Assembly: GCA_014529385.2 (NCBI GenBank)
Contig: CM043968.1
Coordinates: 26,795,013 to 26,859,012 of the forward strand
Length of the DNA: 64,000 bases
Direction: 5' to 3'
From: Adiantum capillus-veneris
Lineage: Eukaryota; Streptophyta; Polypodiopsida; Polypodiales; Pteridaceae
The position numbers and the translations under genes were made by a program. Below are positions 10,245 through 20,735 of this stretch, piece after piece. Under the pieces are notes generated by a model. It had not been told where the DNA came from. It searched no databases and worked only from the letters and a program-made list of their open reading frames with translations. The number at the start of each line of letters is the position of its first letter. Position 1 is the stretch's first letter.

Positions 10245-10870
10245 TACCCCCCTCTTGAAGGCATTGTAATCGCCCTCGATTACGCCTGCAAAACAGACAG
10301 AGGCCATAAACTGTTTTAGCAGACATCGACCGTTAGTACCGATGCACTAAGATCACACATCTAGCACGTGTACCAATCGACAGTCACATCACAGGACATC
10401 ACTTGACATCACAGGACATCACATGACAAATCACATTAAAAAATTCATTCGGATCTCAGACCATGATTAATCGGCAATGTATTTAGCAATCGCATCTAGA
10501 TCCACTCGGAACCTCATAGATGCTCGATTAACTAATCCTTATTGCAATCACGTCTATCGAGATCTTTCAGACCAAAATGCTGCAGTCATTTCGTCTATCA
10601 GTTCCTGCACTTAGACAAGTCAAGAACAAATCATTATCATATTATAGAGAATTCTAGTTCATAAAGTCATACAACAGAATACTGTCAGCTCACAGCATCC
10701 CTGAAACTCAAAAGAGACATTAGTGACTTTAGTATCAAAATCAGGGCAATCTGTTGACAAAGGAGTGGAGCGACTCCCCTCTTGTGCATACCCACTGCAC
10801 CAAATCGCGTCGAGCTGAGTTCGGGGTTCAATTTTGGAATAGGCTATGCTGGACCAAATGCTTCAAGGCA
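10245..10870 (-). other. conserved non-coding 3' module of the Gypsy family
   Basis: About 0.6 kb between the polypurine tract and the end of pol, without an open frame. It contains the hairpin GTAATCG-CCCT-CGATTAC (10266-10283) and a run of GACATCACA-type units (about 10383-10430). The block from CAGACCATGATT to TGCTGCAGTCATTTCG recurs in order at 22360-22500 and 35640-35780. Its preservation in copies that have lost coding capacity suggests a cis-acting role, which is inference. Confidence 0.6.
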
Positions 10871-10875
10871 AAGGT

Positions 10876-13510
10876 TCACAATTTGAGGAGTATCTGCCAG
10901 GTCCTCCTGATCATCCACTTCGCATGCAATGCAAGATAGTTCTTGAATTTAACCAAGAACCGCCTTATCATTTTACCTTTTACCTTGCTATCTTTATGTG
11001 CCAAAATCTGTTCTGGAACGAGTATCTCCTCGTTTTCCTCCACTTCGGGTTGCTTATCAGGCTCCCCATCTTCGGGCACATCGCCTTTAAAAGACTTCAG
11101 GAGACTCACATGAAAAGCATTGTGAATCCTCCAAGTATCGGGCAGCTTCAGTCGAAAGGAGACATCATTTATCTTTTCGGAAATCTGGAAAGGTCCATAG
11201 TATCTCATGCTAAGCTTTGGAAGAATCCGCTCCTTTCCTTTTTTGTTTCTCAGGCGTGCCTTCTCAAAACGTTATAGCACCCAATCATTCTCCTTTAATT
11301 TCAAGTCGCGACGATGTCGATCTGTTGTCTTTTTGTGTCTTTCTTGAGATTTGTGCAAAGCCTCCCGGACCTTGGCAAAAGCCGTGTCCAAGTCCTGCGT
11401 GTACTCGTCGGCTTCAAAAATCTTATCTTTCATACTTAGGAACAGTGGAACCTTCGTAGCACCTTCAATAATCTCAAATGACGCCTTCCCCGTCGAAGAG
11501 TGTATCGTGTTATTGTAGGCAAATTCCACCAAAGGTAAATACTTTTCCCATTGAGTCTTCTGAGCCGAGATGTAAGACTTCAATAAATCTAATACCACTG
11601 AATTAGCAATTTCTGATTGCCCGTCAGTCTGCTGGTGGAACAATGACGAGAACTGCAACCGCATGCCAATGTTCTCCCAAATAGCCTTCCAAAACAAACA
11701 CGTGAATTTGGGGTCTCTGTTGAAGACAATCGTCTTAGGCATGCCATGTAATCCGAAGATCTGGGCCACAAACAGTCTCGCTAAGTGATCCAACTTGACT
11801 GTTTTCTTCACTGGAATGAAATGAGCTTGCTTGCTAAATCTATCAATAACTGTCCAGATACCATTGTGCCCACTCTATGTTCTCGGGAGATAAAAAATGA
11901 AATCCATTGCAATACTTTCCTAGGGGCGGGTGGGTATGGGCAAAGGCTATAACAATCCCTATGCTTTATGCCTGTCAAACTTGACCTTCTGGCATACCAA
12001 GCAACTGCGTACAAAATCGTCCACATCCTTCTTGAGTCTTGGCCGAAAGAAGTATCTCTCCACCTTTCAAGGTGGTAGCAATGCCGCGGTGACCCGTAAA
12101 AGGTGGACAGTGACATTCAGTCATAACCTTTTCCCTCAACGGCTGTGTAACGCACAACATGGTTTTCCTCATCAGGTAGCCATCCCGAATGGAATATCCC
12201 GCTATTATCTCCCCATTCCGTATCCGAGTGAAAATATCTGCAAAATCTGTGTCTGTGGCATACTGAGCGACCATATCCTCGAAGCTCCTATGATGAATCG
12301 CGGAAATAGCCAGAACCAATGGCTTCCGGGACAAGCATCTGCCACCAAGTTCTTGTGTGCGTGCACATGGACAATCTGGAAGTGAAACTGTGACAAGACG
12401 TTCGCCCACCGCATCTGCTTTCCCGATAGCTGCTTCTGTGACGAGAAGTAGCGTAAACTCTGATGGTCTGTGAAGACATTAAAAATCCGCTCCGAGTAGG
12501 TAATGTCGCCACTGAGTAAGAGCATGGATAATCGCCAAAAGCTCCTTTTCATATATCTGTGTTGTCAATTCCGGCCTTGAGAACAATCGGCTCTCATAGA
12601 CAATGACATGGCCTTCTTGCATTAAGACCGCACCCAAACTACGATCACAAGCATCACAATATACTTCGAATGACTTCTGCAAATCCGGCAAAGTCAAAAC
12701 TGGTCCTGTAGTCAATTTCTCTTTCAATGTCCGAAAGGCAGTCACGTCCGTGGGTCCCCATGAGATAGGGACTCCTTTCTGTGTCAAGATATGCAAACGG
12801 GAAGCAACCTCTGCAAACTTTCTAATGAACCGTCGGTAGTACGAACATAAGCCCAACAAGCTTCTAACTTCATGGACATTCTTCAAATCGGGCCAATCAC
12901 AGATAGTCTCTATCTTGGCCGGGTCCTTATGCACTCTTGCTGCTGAGACAATGTGTCCTATAAAGTGTATCTCGGGTACGAAAAATTCACTTTTCTTTGC
13001 ATTAATCACCAACTTGTGATGTCGTAATGCTTGAAAGACCTGATAACAGATGTTCTCTATGTTCTGCCTCATCCTTGGAGAAAACAATGATGTCGTCAAA
13101 GAAAGTGTCAACAAATAGTCTGTACTCTCTATAAATCCTGTCCATCATTCGGTTATGTCGCTGGAGCTTTGGTTAGGGCAAAAGGCATCACCAAAAACTC
13201 AAATAAACCATAAGTCGTCCGAAAAGCTGTCTTATAGACATCTCCCGGCGTGATTCGGATCTGATGATATCCGCTCTTCAAATCGATCTTGCTGAAACAC
13301 GAGGATTCTTGTAGTCGGTCTAGAATATCATCGATCCTAGGAATCGGAAATCTGTTCTTGATGGTGATTTTGTTGAGAGCTCTATTGTCAATGCACATTC
13401 TCCAAGATCCATCTTTCTTCAAAACCAACACCACTGGAGAGCAATAAGGTGAAGTACTCCGCTGAATAAGACCCTTTTCCAAGAGGTCTTTCACTTGGTT
13501 TGTAATTTCT
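10876..13510 (-). pseudogene. pol: RT, RNase H, integrase, chromodomain (broken)
   Basis: Read on the minus strand. RT starts at about 13494 ([20 protein letters not shown]) with [16 protein letters not shown]. The active site [10 protein letters not shown], in the Y/F-X-D-D form, lies near 13090. RNase H spans roughly 12720-12340 (YCDACDRSLGAVL, TDHQSLRYF, VADA). The integrase zinc-finger part is near 12130 (HCPPFTGHRGIATTLKG). The catalytic core runs 11940-11500 with DFIFD, NRDPKF and TDGQSEIANS as the D, D and E segments. A GPF-type stretch near 11205 ([12 protein letters not shown]) precedes the chromodomain-like [11 protein letters not shown] at about 10970-10930. Frames change at least five times. 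The enzyme would copy RNA to DNA and integrate it; the chromodomain would aim integration at chromatin. Confidence 0.88.
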
Positions 13511-14611
13511 TCATTCTAGACTCGGCTCACACGGTAAGGTGGCCGGTTCTATCAAGTGAATGGTGTGATCCTCAGGACGAGCTGGTGGCAACTCGCTTGG
13601 CAAGCCCTCAGAAAAGCAATCGGCATGAGTGTGGAGAAAATCTTGGCGTTCTTTTTCTAGATGAGACATATTTATCCTATGATCATCATTCAACTCTTTC
13701 AAAAAGATGGAGTAAACAAACAGACTGGATTTCATTAATTTTGAAACCGTCGAAGCCGATACAATAGGGATTGACTCGCCCTTAGGTTTTACATCAAGTA
13801 CAATGGTTCGGCCCTTTTCTGTAGTCAAAGTCGCTTTCTTTGCCCGATAATCGACCACGGCGTTGTTCTTATGGTACCAAGGGACTCCCAGGAGGACATC
13901 ACAACCTTCCAAGGGCATTATGTAGAAGTCCTCGTGCCCCAAATACCCCTAACAATGCAACCGAAGTTTGCCAATGAAAGGTGTAATGGCTACGTCCCTA
14001 CCGGGTGCCGCTAGAAGTGCCTCTGCTTGTGGCCCCATCCGATCGGGTGTAATCTCGAGCCGCGCCGCCAATTCAGGTGAAATGAAGTTGGCCTTGGCTC
14101 CTCCATCAAAGAAAATTAGGGCTTCTTGATCTTTCACTTTGCCCCAAGCTTGGCGAAGTTCTGTACTCTCGTTAATCGTGCTTGGGTCAGTACCCATGCA
14201 ATCTCGAACGAGTCTTGCTTTTGTCTTGCCTTTCCGTCCACGTTCCTCAACTGCTTTTGAACTCTTTGGCCTTTCTTCATCTTGATCTTTTTGTGCCTTT
14301 TTATGGCACTTCGTGGAGATGTGTCCTTGTTCCCTGCATCCAAGACACTTCCCCTCTTTGATGTAGTTGGCTCTCTCCTGCGGAGTGAGCCGGGGTCGTG
14401 CATCCTTATCTTTTTGATCTTGGGGGCTCTTCTTCTTTCTACTTCCATTTTTAGAAGTTTGTTCTGTTTTCTGCGTCATGATCTCATCTGTGGGGTAAGT
14501 CAAACTGCCTGAGTGTATGGCAAAGCCCCATTTGGCATGACTAATCAGTTCTTGAATAGAATCTGACTTTTGCTCTAAGTAGTGATCTCGGATCTTCGTA
14601 GGAAGTCCCAA
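13511..14611 (-). pseudogene. gag zinc knuckle and aspartic protease (broken)
   Basis: The frame 14611-13949 starts in the Gag core (LPTKIRDHYLEQKSDSIQEL), passes the knuckle CLGCREQGHISTKC, and reaches the protease motif FFDGGAKANFISPELA. Ty3/Gypsy proteases normally have D[S/T]GA here. A TAG stop interrupts the protease at about 13950, and the fold continues at 13942-13511 (GHEDFYIMPLEGCDVLLGVPW, the flap and C-terminal part). The plus-strand element has a TAG at the same codon (46615), while the copy at 21543-29125 has CAA. Confidence 0.82.
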
Positions 14612-15749
14612 GGTAAACCGCTCAATCTGTCCTTTAAACGAGATCTTCTTAAATGAAGAAGCGGGTAGAAAAGAGCTCTAGAATCTCTCACAATATGCGT
14701 CCAAGGTATCTTTCTTGGTCATCCGGAGATGGTTCCAAGCAGCTCGTATGTCGCGTTTGTACTCCTGAGTTAACCAAGAAGAAATAAAAAGCCTTTTAAA
14801 TTTCAGCCATTTAATTGGCGCTTTCTTGTTCAATAGAAGAGTGGACCACCATGTTCGAGCATTTCCCTTGAAGTAAGAGGTAGCCCTCCGAATCTTGGAG
14901 TGCTCTGAGTAATGTCCTTATATCAAACTGCTGTATGAGGGCCAAAGCCCTCGAGGCATCTCGAAATCCAGAAAACGTGTCAAATTTAATCGACTGTCCA
15001 CCTTCTTTGAATTCTCAAACTTTCTTGCTTTTATCCTCCAGAAAGTCATACTGGTTGGCTTTATAGAAATTCTTCTTCTTTGCATAAAATCTGTGATCAT
15101 TGGAGTCCAAACTGTCTGAAGACGAACTGGGCGAAACTTAGGCTTCTTTGCCTTTTTCTTGCCCTTTCCGAAGCTTTGCTTTCTGCTTCGCTTTTTCCCT
15201 TTCCTGTCTTCTTCGCTCGAGTCAGAAGAGCTAGAAGAACTGTCAGAAGAAGAAGAAGAACTGGATACTCCTTCAAATCTGACATGCTTTTTCTGTTTTC
15301 TTGCTGAGGCAAAAGCAGATTGACGACCCAAATAACCCGGGAAGTCTGTTCCTTTGTTCTGCTTTTTGCCGTGCTTTTTGGCTTTGTTGGTTGCGTCAAA
15401 AAGCTGAGTAATCCGTGTATCAACCACCTCTTCTAATTCTTGCTCTGTAAACATCCTCGGAGTAGGAGGTTTCTTGAGTGCCGGTTTGAGGGGTGGTTCT
15501 GTGGCCTTCCGCCATTGAGAGTGCACTTCGTCGAAGGATGTCTGAGTCAAAAATTTTGCAAAAATTGGGATCCTTCTCAATGTTAATCATCATCTTTGTC
15601 GCATCGTCAACCAATTGTCGACGCTTCATCTCTTCAATCTCCGCCTGAGTAGGCCGAGGCGGGCCATACTCCTCGTGAGAATCTTCTTCGTGATCTCTTC
15701 CCGCATCCCCAGATGCAGAGGAAGTCGATTGATCTCTGTTTGAATCCAT
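14612..15749 (-). pseudogene. gag N-terminal part (broken)
   Basis: Starts MDSNRDQSTSSASGDAGRD at 15749, shortly after the PBS. It frameshifts near 15570 into the 15580-14918 frame. That frame holds an unusual extension: a Ser/Asp/Glu tract (15180-15260, SSSSDSSSSSSDSSEED) followed by a Lys/Arg-rich stretch (KGKKRSRKQSFGKGKKKAKK), ahead of the ordinary Gag core that continues past 14900. The basic stretch could be a nuclear-localisation or RNA-binding segment and the acidic serines possible kinase sites; this is inference. The same extension is present in the other full-length copies. Confidence 0.8.
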
Positions 15750-15800
15750 ACGTGTCGTGAGAAAAAGGATCGGATTTCGTGGTAGAAGAGAAATCGGCGC

Positions 15801-15812
15801 GCTCTGATACCA
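15801..15812 (-). other. primer binding site, initiator tRNA-Met
   Basis: The complement of TGGTATCAGAGC, one base from the 5' LTR. Confidence 0.93.
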
Positions 15813-15813
15813 C

Positions 15814-16379
15814 TGTAACAAACTTGGACACTCCAAGTCAAGATTCTACCGCAACACAACAGAGATTCACTTCAAAACAGTTCACAGTTCACAATTGATT
15901 CGACACGGCCCGGAGGAGTTCCGTGCCTAGAGATATTGGCCCCAAAGACTGGCGCCCCTTTCGGTATTTCTTTTTGAATTAAATCTATGCTCAAAGTAGA
16001 AGGGAGTGGGAGGGTCTCACTCTCAGACTCTCAGTCTCAAGACTCTGCGTCCAGATGCTCTGTAGAGTGGGAACTCGCCCACACTTATAAAGGTTTACAA
16101 GGGATGCTAAAAGCAAAGCCCCAAAAGCAAAGAGGCTTAAAATAAAGCACCTATCAAAAAGCTCTCTCTCTCTCTCGCCTTGCGTAGGAAATTGCGTAGA
16201 GCAAAAAGCTGGATTTCCGTACGTTTTGCCACGTCAGCAGTTCCGTATGATTCTGCCCGCGTTTTGCTCCGCGAAATCCGGAAGTGCCACGTCAGCTTTG
16301 CAGCGCGTTTTACGGGATTCTGCAGCCAGCAGTGTGTGTGTATCTGGGCTGCGGCCTGCCACATCACTGGTTTGTGACA
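15814..16379 (-). repeat. 5' LTR of Gypsy element 9693-16379
   Basis: 566 bp. On the plus strand it reads TGTAACAAACTTGG to TTTGTGACA. The terminal stem-loop ACTTGGA-CAC-TCCAAGT is perfect (15822-15838). U3 has GCCACGTCAGC at about 16230 and 16288, and CCGTAC at about 16218. Confidence 0.95.
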
Positions 16380-16384
16380 GAAAG

Positions 16385-16829
16385 CAGACTGCTGAGCGAT
16401 GGCTGTACAGAAGGTGGCGACTGCGCGTGCTGAGCTACACACGCTCAGGAGCAGACCTGCGTGCCCCCCCCCCCCCCCCCCAACACACACAGACACACAC
16501 ACATGCACACACACCCGCTTTGCAAGGTTAACCCCGGGGTTAATCCAATGAGGCTCACGATCAGCAGACACGTCTTTCCAATGTTGTTTGTGATGCATCC
16601 TGGAGTTGGAACCCCTTAACTTTGTTGTAGTTTCTCGTAACAGAGAATGCATTCTATCCTGGAGTTGAACCCCTTAACTTTGTTGTAGGTGCTCTAACAC
16701 TCTTAACAGAGCATGTATAGAATACTTGGCAACACGTGCTTTATGTATACTGACTCTGCTGTTAGCACTTCCTCCATATTTACTGTCTTCATCATTCCTT
16801 GATTGTCTATTTTGCTTGTTTGTTTACAG
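16385..16829 (+). other. SAS10 upstream intron sequence with a short tandem duplication
   Basis: Intron sequence up to the acceptor TTTACAG at 16829. It holds a C-run (16461-16476), a CA-rich tract, and two copies of a unit with TCCTGGAGTTG and CCCCTTAACTTTGTTGTAG (about 16597 and 16653). I find no upstream coding exon here. Confidence 0.6.
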
Positions 16830-19800
16830 GAGAGTGATAATGATGAGCTGGATGAGGAACAGCTTTCTGGTCTTGCTGCAAAAAGTAAAGTCATGACCTT
16901 TCTTCTCTTTAATACACTAGTTTATCTTTTACGGCCTGCTAATCTGATAGTCAATTCGGCTGTTTCTTTGTACAATGTAGTGGCCAAACAAGCAAAGATT
17001 TTGAGGCAAAAGACAAGCTTGATGGAAGATGACGATGAAGATGAAGCTGACGATGATGAACAAGGAATAGGAGACAAGAGAGCAGCATGGGGAAGACACA
17101 AGAAAACTTATTATGATGCAGACACTGTTGATTATGAGGTGATTCTGATTCAAAGTAGACTTTGATACCATTTGCCATGTTCGTGCATGTGTGTGCTCTT
17201 GTTCTTCTGGGCTCAGTACTTCTTGCAGTCCTCAACGTCACATTGTTTAAAGAACGAATCTTGATAGACAAAATATTCAAGCCTTTTTTTTTGGGTTTGT
17301 TGGCAGCTACTCTCAAGTGATGAAGAGGTGCCTGCAGAGGAGGAAGCTGAGGCTCTTAGGCTCCAACGCCAAATGGCAGAAAAGCTACGTCCTGAGGATT
17401 TTGATTTGGACTTAGATGAAGAAGAGAATTCGGCAAAGGAGTATGAAAGTTCGTTGCAGGTATGAATGAGTATCTGCTGTTCATGCTCGCCTCAGTGCCT
17501 TATACTTTTCAGGTGTCTGAAGCTCAATTCAATTGCTGTAATTGTGTTTCAGGATGTTGTTGCAAAGGCAGAAGCAAAAGAGAATCAGCGAAGTAAGAGT
17601 TACTTATCAAAAAGAGGGCGTTTGGATGTATCGGCCAAAGATGCAAGTATACTTGTTGAAGAAGTGAAGAAAGATGTGAGCGCTTTATCAAAAGAAGAAC
17701 AAATGAATGTTGTCATGAGGTAGGCTGTCTGGAATTTTTTTCCAGGTTTATAAAAATAATGTGTTTTGAAGAGCCTGCCTAGGGAAATGCATTTGAGGAC
17801 TTTGGTGGGAAGTTATGGTATCGTTTCTTATGTTCAAGACTCAGAAAACCATTGTTTTGCAGTGACGCACCCGAATTAGTGGGGCTACTCACAGAGTTAA
17901 AAGAAAGTTCAAATGAATTGCGAAACAAGATTGAGCCACTTTTATTGAAGGTTTTCTTTCTTAGACAGTGCTAGTGCGTATGTCCCTTCTGTATTGCATG
18001 ATTGGTATAATCGAAAGGAAAGTTTTCTTTGATAGGTCAAAGAATGCAATAATGGAAACAAGGGGGGACTTCATTACCTTCAGACAAAGCGCATGCTTCT
18101 CCTGTCCTACATTCAAAACATACTATTTTACCTTCTCATGAAGGCAGAGGGGCGCTCAGTCCGTGATCATCCAGTAATTGCACGTCTTGTCGAGATCCGT
18201 ACTCTCTTGCTGAAGGTGAGTAAATGTTTTTTATTATTCAAACAGTGTAACAGTCAATCTGACCAATGTTTAATAATTTAGATGCAACCGTTGGAGGAAA
18301 AGCTGCAGAGTCAGGTTGATGAAGTATTGACATCGTTAGAAGATGTTTTACCTCCATCAGAAGTCAAGGCTTGTGTAAGTAGTTACAGCAAGCTGAAAGT
18401 GCTTAAGTTGAGGCTTATCAAACATTGTTTTAGGTGATTAGGATGAAATCAATGGTGCACATAGTTGAAGAAGACAGCGCATTGATTTTGTCACAAGTTT
18501 CTATTTTCAGGAAAGTCCAAAGGTGTGTGCGCAGCTTCCTTCTATACCATCAAGAGAGGAGGAAGACTTACAGGCTCCTAATGTAACAGAAGGAAAAGTG
18601 CCCGAGGATCGTCCACATGAGCAGGTGTGTAGTCTCAAATTATGAGAGTGCCCTCGATTGCTCTTCATAATATTGTCCGTACTTGCATTTGAGAAGTTAT
18701 TTTGTAGGGAATATGGATTAGTTTTGAAGTAAAAGTGTTTAAGTGTTTTTTGAAGCAGCATTTGAAGTCACCAATTTTCAATTTGAAAGGCGATTATTTT
18801 GTTTACGAGCAGACTGGTCAGCAGAAACGGGCTATCACAAAACTGCTTGATACTAATATGCAGATTCCAGCAAATACGTTACAGCAAGGAAAGCCTCTGG
18901 CAGTAGTTCAAAGGTAAGTTGGAGCAAAAAGACCAGAGCAATTATGTAGTCATAGCGCCCGCTAATATAAAGATCTTTCCCTGCAGTGATGATGATGAGG
19001 CTCTTCCTAACAACATATCTTTACAAAAAATCATCAGCTCCAAAATCCAGAAAAGAAAGCCTGTAAGATCTTTCATCAATTTTTTAGTATCTTCTTTGGA
19101 GTATGAAGTGTTGAACACTCAAGTATCTTGACACAAACAATGTGGTTTTGTATTAAATTAGATTGTTGTATCAAGTACAACGAAGGCAGTCCAGAGTTTT
19201 GATCTTTAGCGATTTGCAACCATTTTTTAAAGCTTTTTTGCAGTCTTTTATTCAGCTCTTTCTTGCCGATGAAAAGTTCAAGTTCAAAAGCCACAAAAAA
19301 ACCTGTTAATTTCGTATCAACCCTTGTTTTGTCAAGCAGGTAATTTCAGGTGATATGGACCTTCCCCTGAAGGAAGATCTGGGAATAAGAAGAGCCAAAC
19401 TAGAGAGGCAAAAGGTTCCCTATCTTGATGACAATGACAATTCAGATGAACAGGGGGATGCTCTTGAGGATGAGTTTTATCGGGAAGCAAAACGGCTTAA
19501 AGTTTTAAAGAAGGCAGCTAAGGAAAAAGATCCTATGAAGTAATCGTTTGTAAACTGCTTCTTGTATTAAATTGTTACTGAAACGATTCTTCAACGAGGT
19601 GTATGTGCACAACTCCTTAGTAGTAGTTTCTTATTATGTTCCTTCAACCAGGATGACAGTGCCAGAGCCCATAGTTGAAGAGGACATCGGTAAGCGGCAT
19701 ATTACGTACCAGGTAAGAATTGACACATGCTTGTGTCATTCCACATGAGACTAACAATCAGTAATATGAGATTGATTGCATTGATATACAGATGGAGAAA

Positions 19801-20087
19801 AACAAGGGTCTCACACCCCATAGAAAAAAGCTTACAAAGAACCCGCGGAAAAAGTATAAGGTAAGATTAGCCGGATACGATAGCATTGTCTGCATTTTGG
19901 AGCCTCTATCTTTATTACTAGATTGAATGCAAACTCTGCGTTTGAATGTTTGCAGTTGAAACATCAAAAGGCTGTCATCCGACGGAAAGGACAAGTGCGG
20001 GAAATTCAACGGCCGAGTGCACCCTATGGAGGAGAAGCAACTGGAATTCGCACAACAATCAGTCGTAGTGTGAGGTTCCACAATTGA
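16830..20087 (+). CDS. SAS10: SAS10/UTP3 small-subunit processome protein, 3' fourteen exons
   Basis: Exons: 16830-16884, 16981-17138, 17307-17459, 17553-17719, 17863-17950, 18036-18215, 18282-18374, 18511-18624, 18813-18913, 18987-19062, 19340-19539, 19652-19712, 19792-19860, 19956-20087. All junctions are GT-AG and all phases agree, giving 548 codons plus TGA. Residues about 178-267 (ELVGLLTELKESSNELRNKI; MLLLSYIQNILFYLLMK) match the Sas10/Utp3/C1D domain. Residues about 470-548 (MEKNKGLTPHRKKLTKNPRK; HQKAVIRRKGQVREIQ) match the Sas10 C-terminal domain. The N-terminal part shown is acidic and highly charged. In yeast and plants this nucleolar protein (Arabidopsis THAL) acts in the U3 snoRNP processome in 18S rRNA maturation. 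The true N-terminus is missing; if the gene is intact, its 5' exons lie beyond 16 kb of transposons. The 96-nt first visible intron has no stop and is a multiple of three, so retention would keep the frame. Confidence 0.92.
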
Positions 20088-20372
20088 GACATGTGAGATG
20101 GACTACATAATTTAACAAATATGCATGACTTATCTGCATAGAGTTTGGCTGAGCTTTATGACTAGCATTTTGTCTTTTGGTGTCTTGTTGGGTGATAGGT
20201 CATTCATCTAGAGTCGCTAGCGGAGGGGTGAGGAAAGGACAAGAGCAACGAGATCCTCTGCTCTGGACGAGGATAGTAAGCTAATCTTTTTCTGCCATAA
20301 TGGCTGGCTGTAGATTGGTTGACACTGGAGGATTGGAGGCAGGATATACAGGCAAAACGAGGCAGACATATT
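20088..20372 (+). other. SAS10 3' UTR and flank
   Basis: A/T-rich sequence after the TGA; no second gene. A short frame begins at 20300 and runs into the 48-bp repeat array. Confidence 0.5.
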
Positions 20373-20735
20373 GGTCTGGCCTTTCCTCTTCTCATAGGAT
20401 CTTTACATCGCAGTCTTCTCAATCTGGCTTCCCTTCTTCATACAGGATTATGACGGTGCAGGCAGCTTGGTCTGGCCACACCTCTTCTCAGAGGCCCTTC
20501 ATAGCGCAGAGTGTTGAGTCTGGCTTTCTCCTCATCTTGGATTACCCTACCTACTGACAAAACACCATCCGGTGGTGGTCCGTGCGGTCTCCCGGTGACT
20601 GCTGCAGCTTACAGTAGCTTCTACAGTGCAGATTGTTTAGTCTGGCTTTCCTTGTTTCGGAGGACGTTTATGACGTAGATTGCTACATCTGGCCTTCCTG
20701 GAGTTTTGCACAGCTTAGCCTGGGTTGCAGGTTCA
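20373..20735 (+). repeat. degenerate 48-bp tandem repeat array
   Basis: Units opening with (A/G)(A/G)TCTGGC start at about 20373, 20421, 20468, 20517, 20639 and 20687, with spacings of 47-49 bp where contiguous. Because 48 is a multiple of three, the frame 20300-20557 encodes a 16-residue peptide repeat (WSGLSSSHRIFTSQSS, then QSGFPSSYRIMTVQAA, then WSGHTSSQRPFIAQSV). I do not recognise this peptide, and the frame closes after about 3.5 units; non-coding satellite is equally possible. Confidence 0.65.

Larger units (their letters stand above)
9693..16379 (-). mobile_element. full-length Ty3/Gypsy chromovirus-type element, TSD GAAAG
   Basis: Both LTRs are present in reverse orientation (3' LTR 9693-10244, 5' LTR 15814-16379). 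A perfect 5-bp TSD, GAAAG, lies at 9688-9692 and 16380-16384. The PBS complement GCTCTGATACCA is at 15801-15812 and the polypurine-tract complement TACCCCCCTCTT at 10245-10256. Order on the minus strand is gag, protease, RT, RNase H, integrase, chromodomain, the layout of the chromovirus branch of Ty3/Gypsy. Frameshifts and stops in every domain make it non-functional. It sits just left of the SAS10 exons. Confidence 0.95.
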
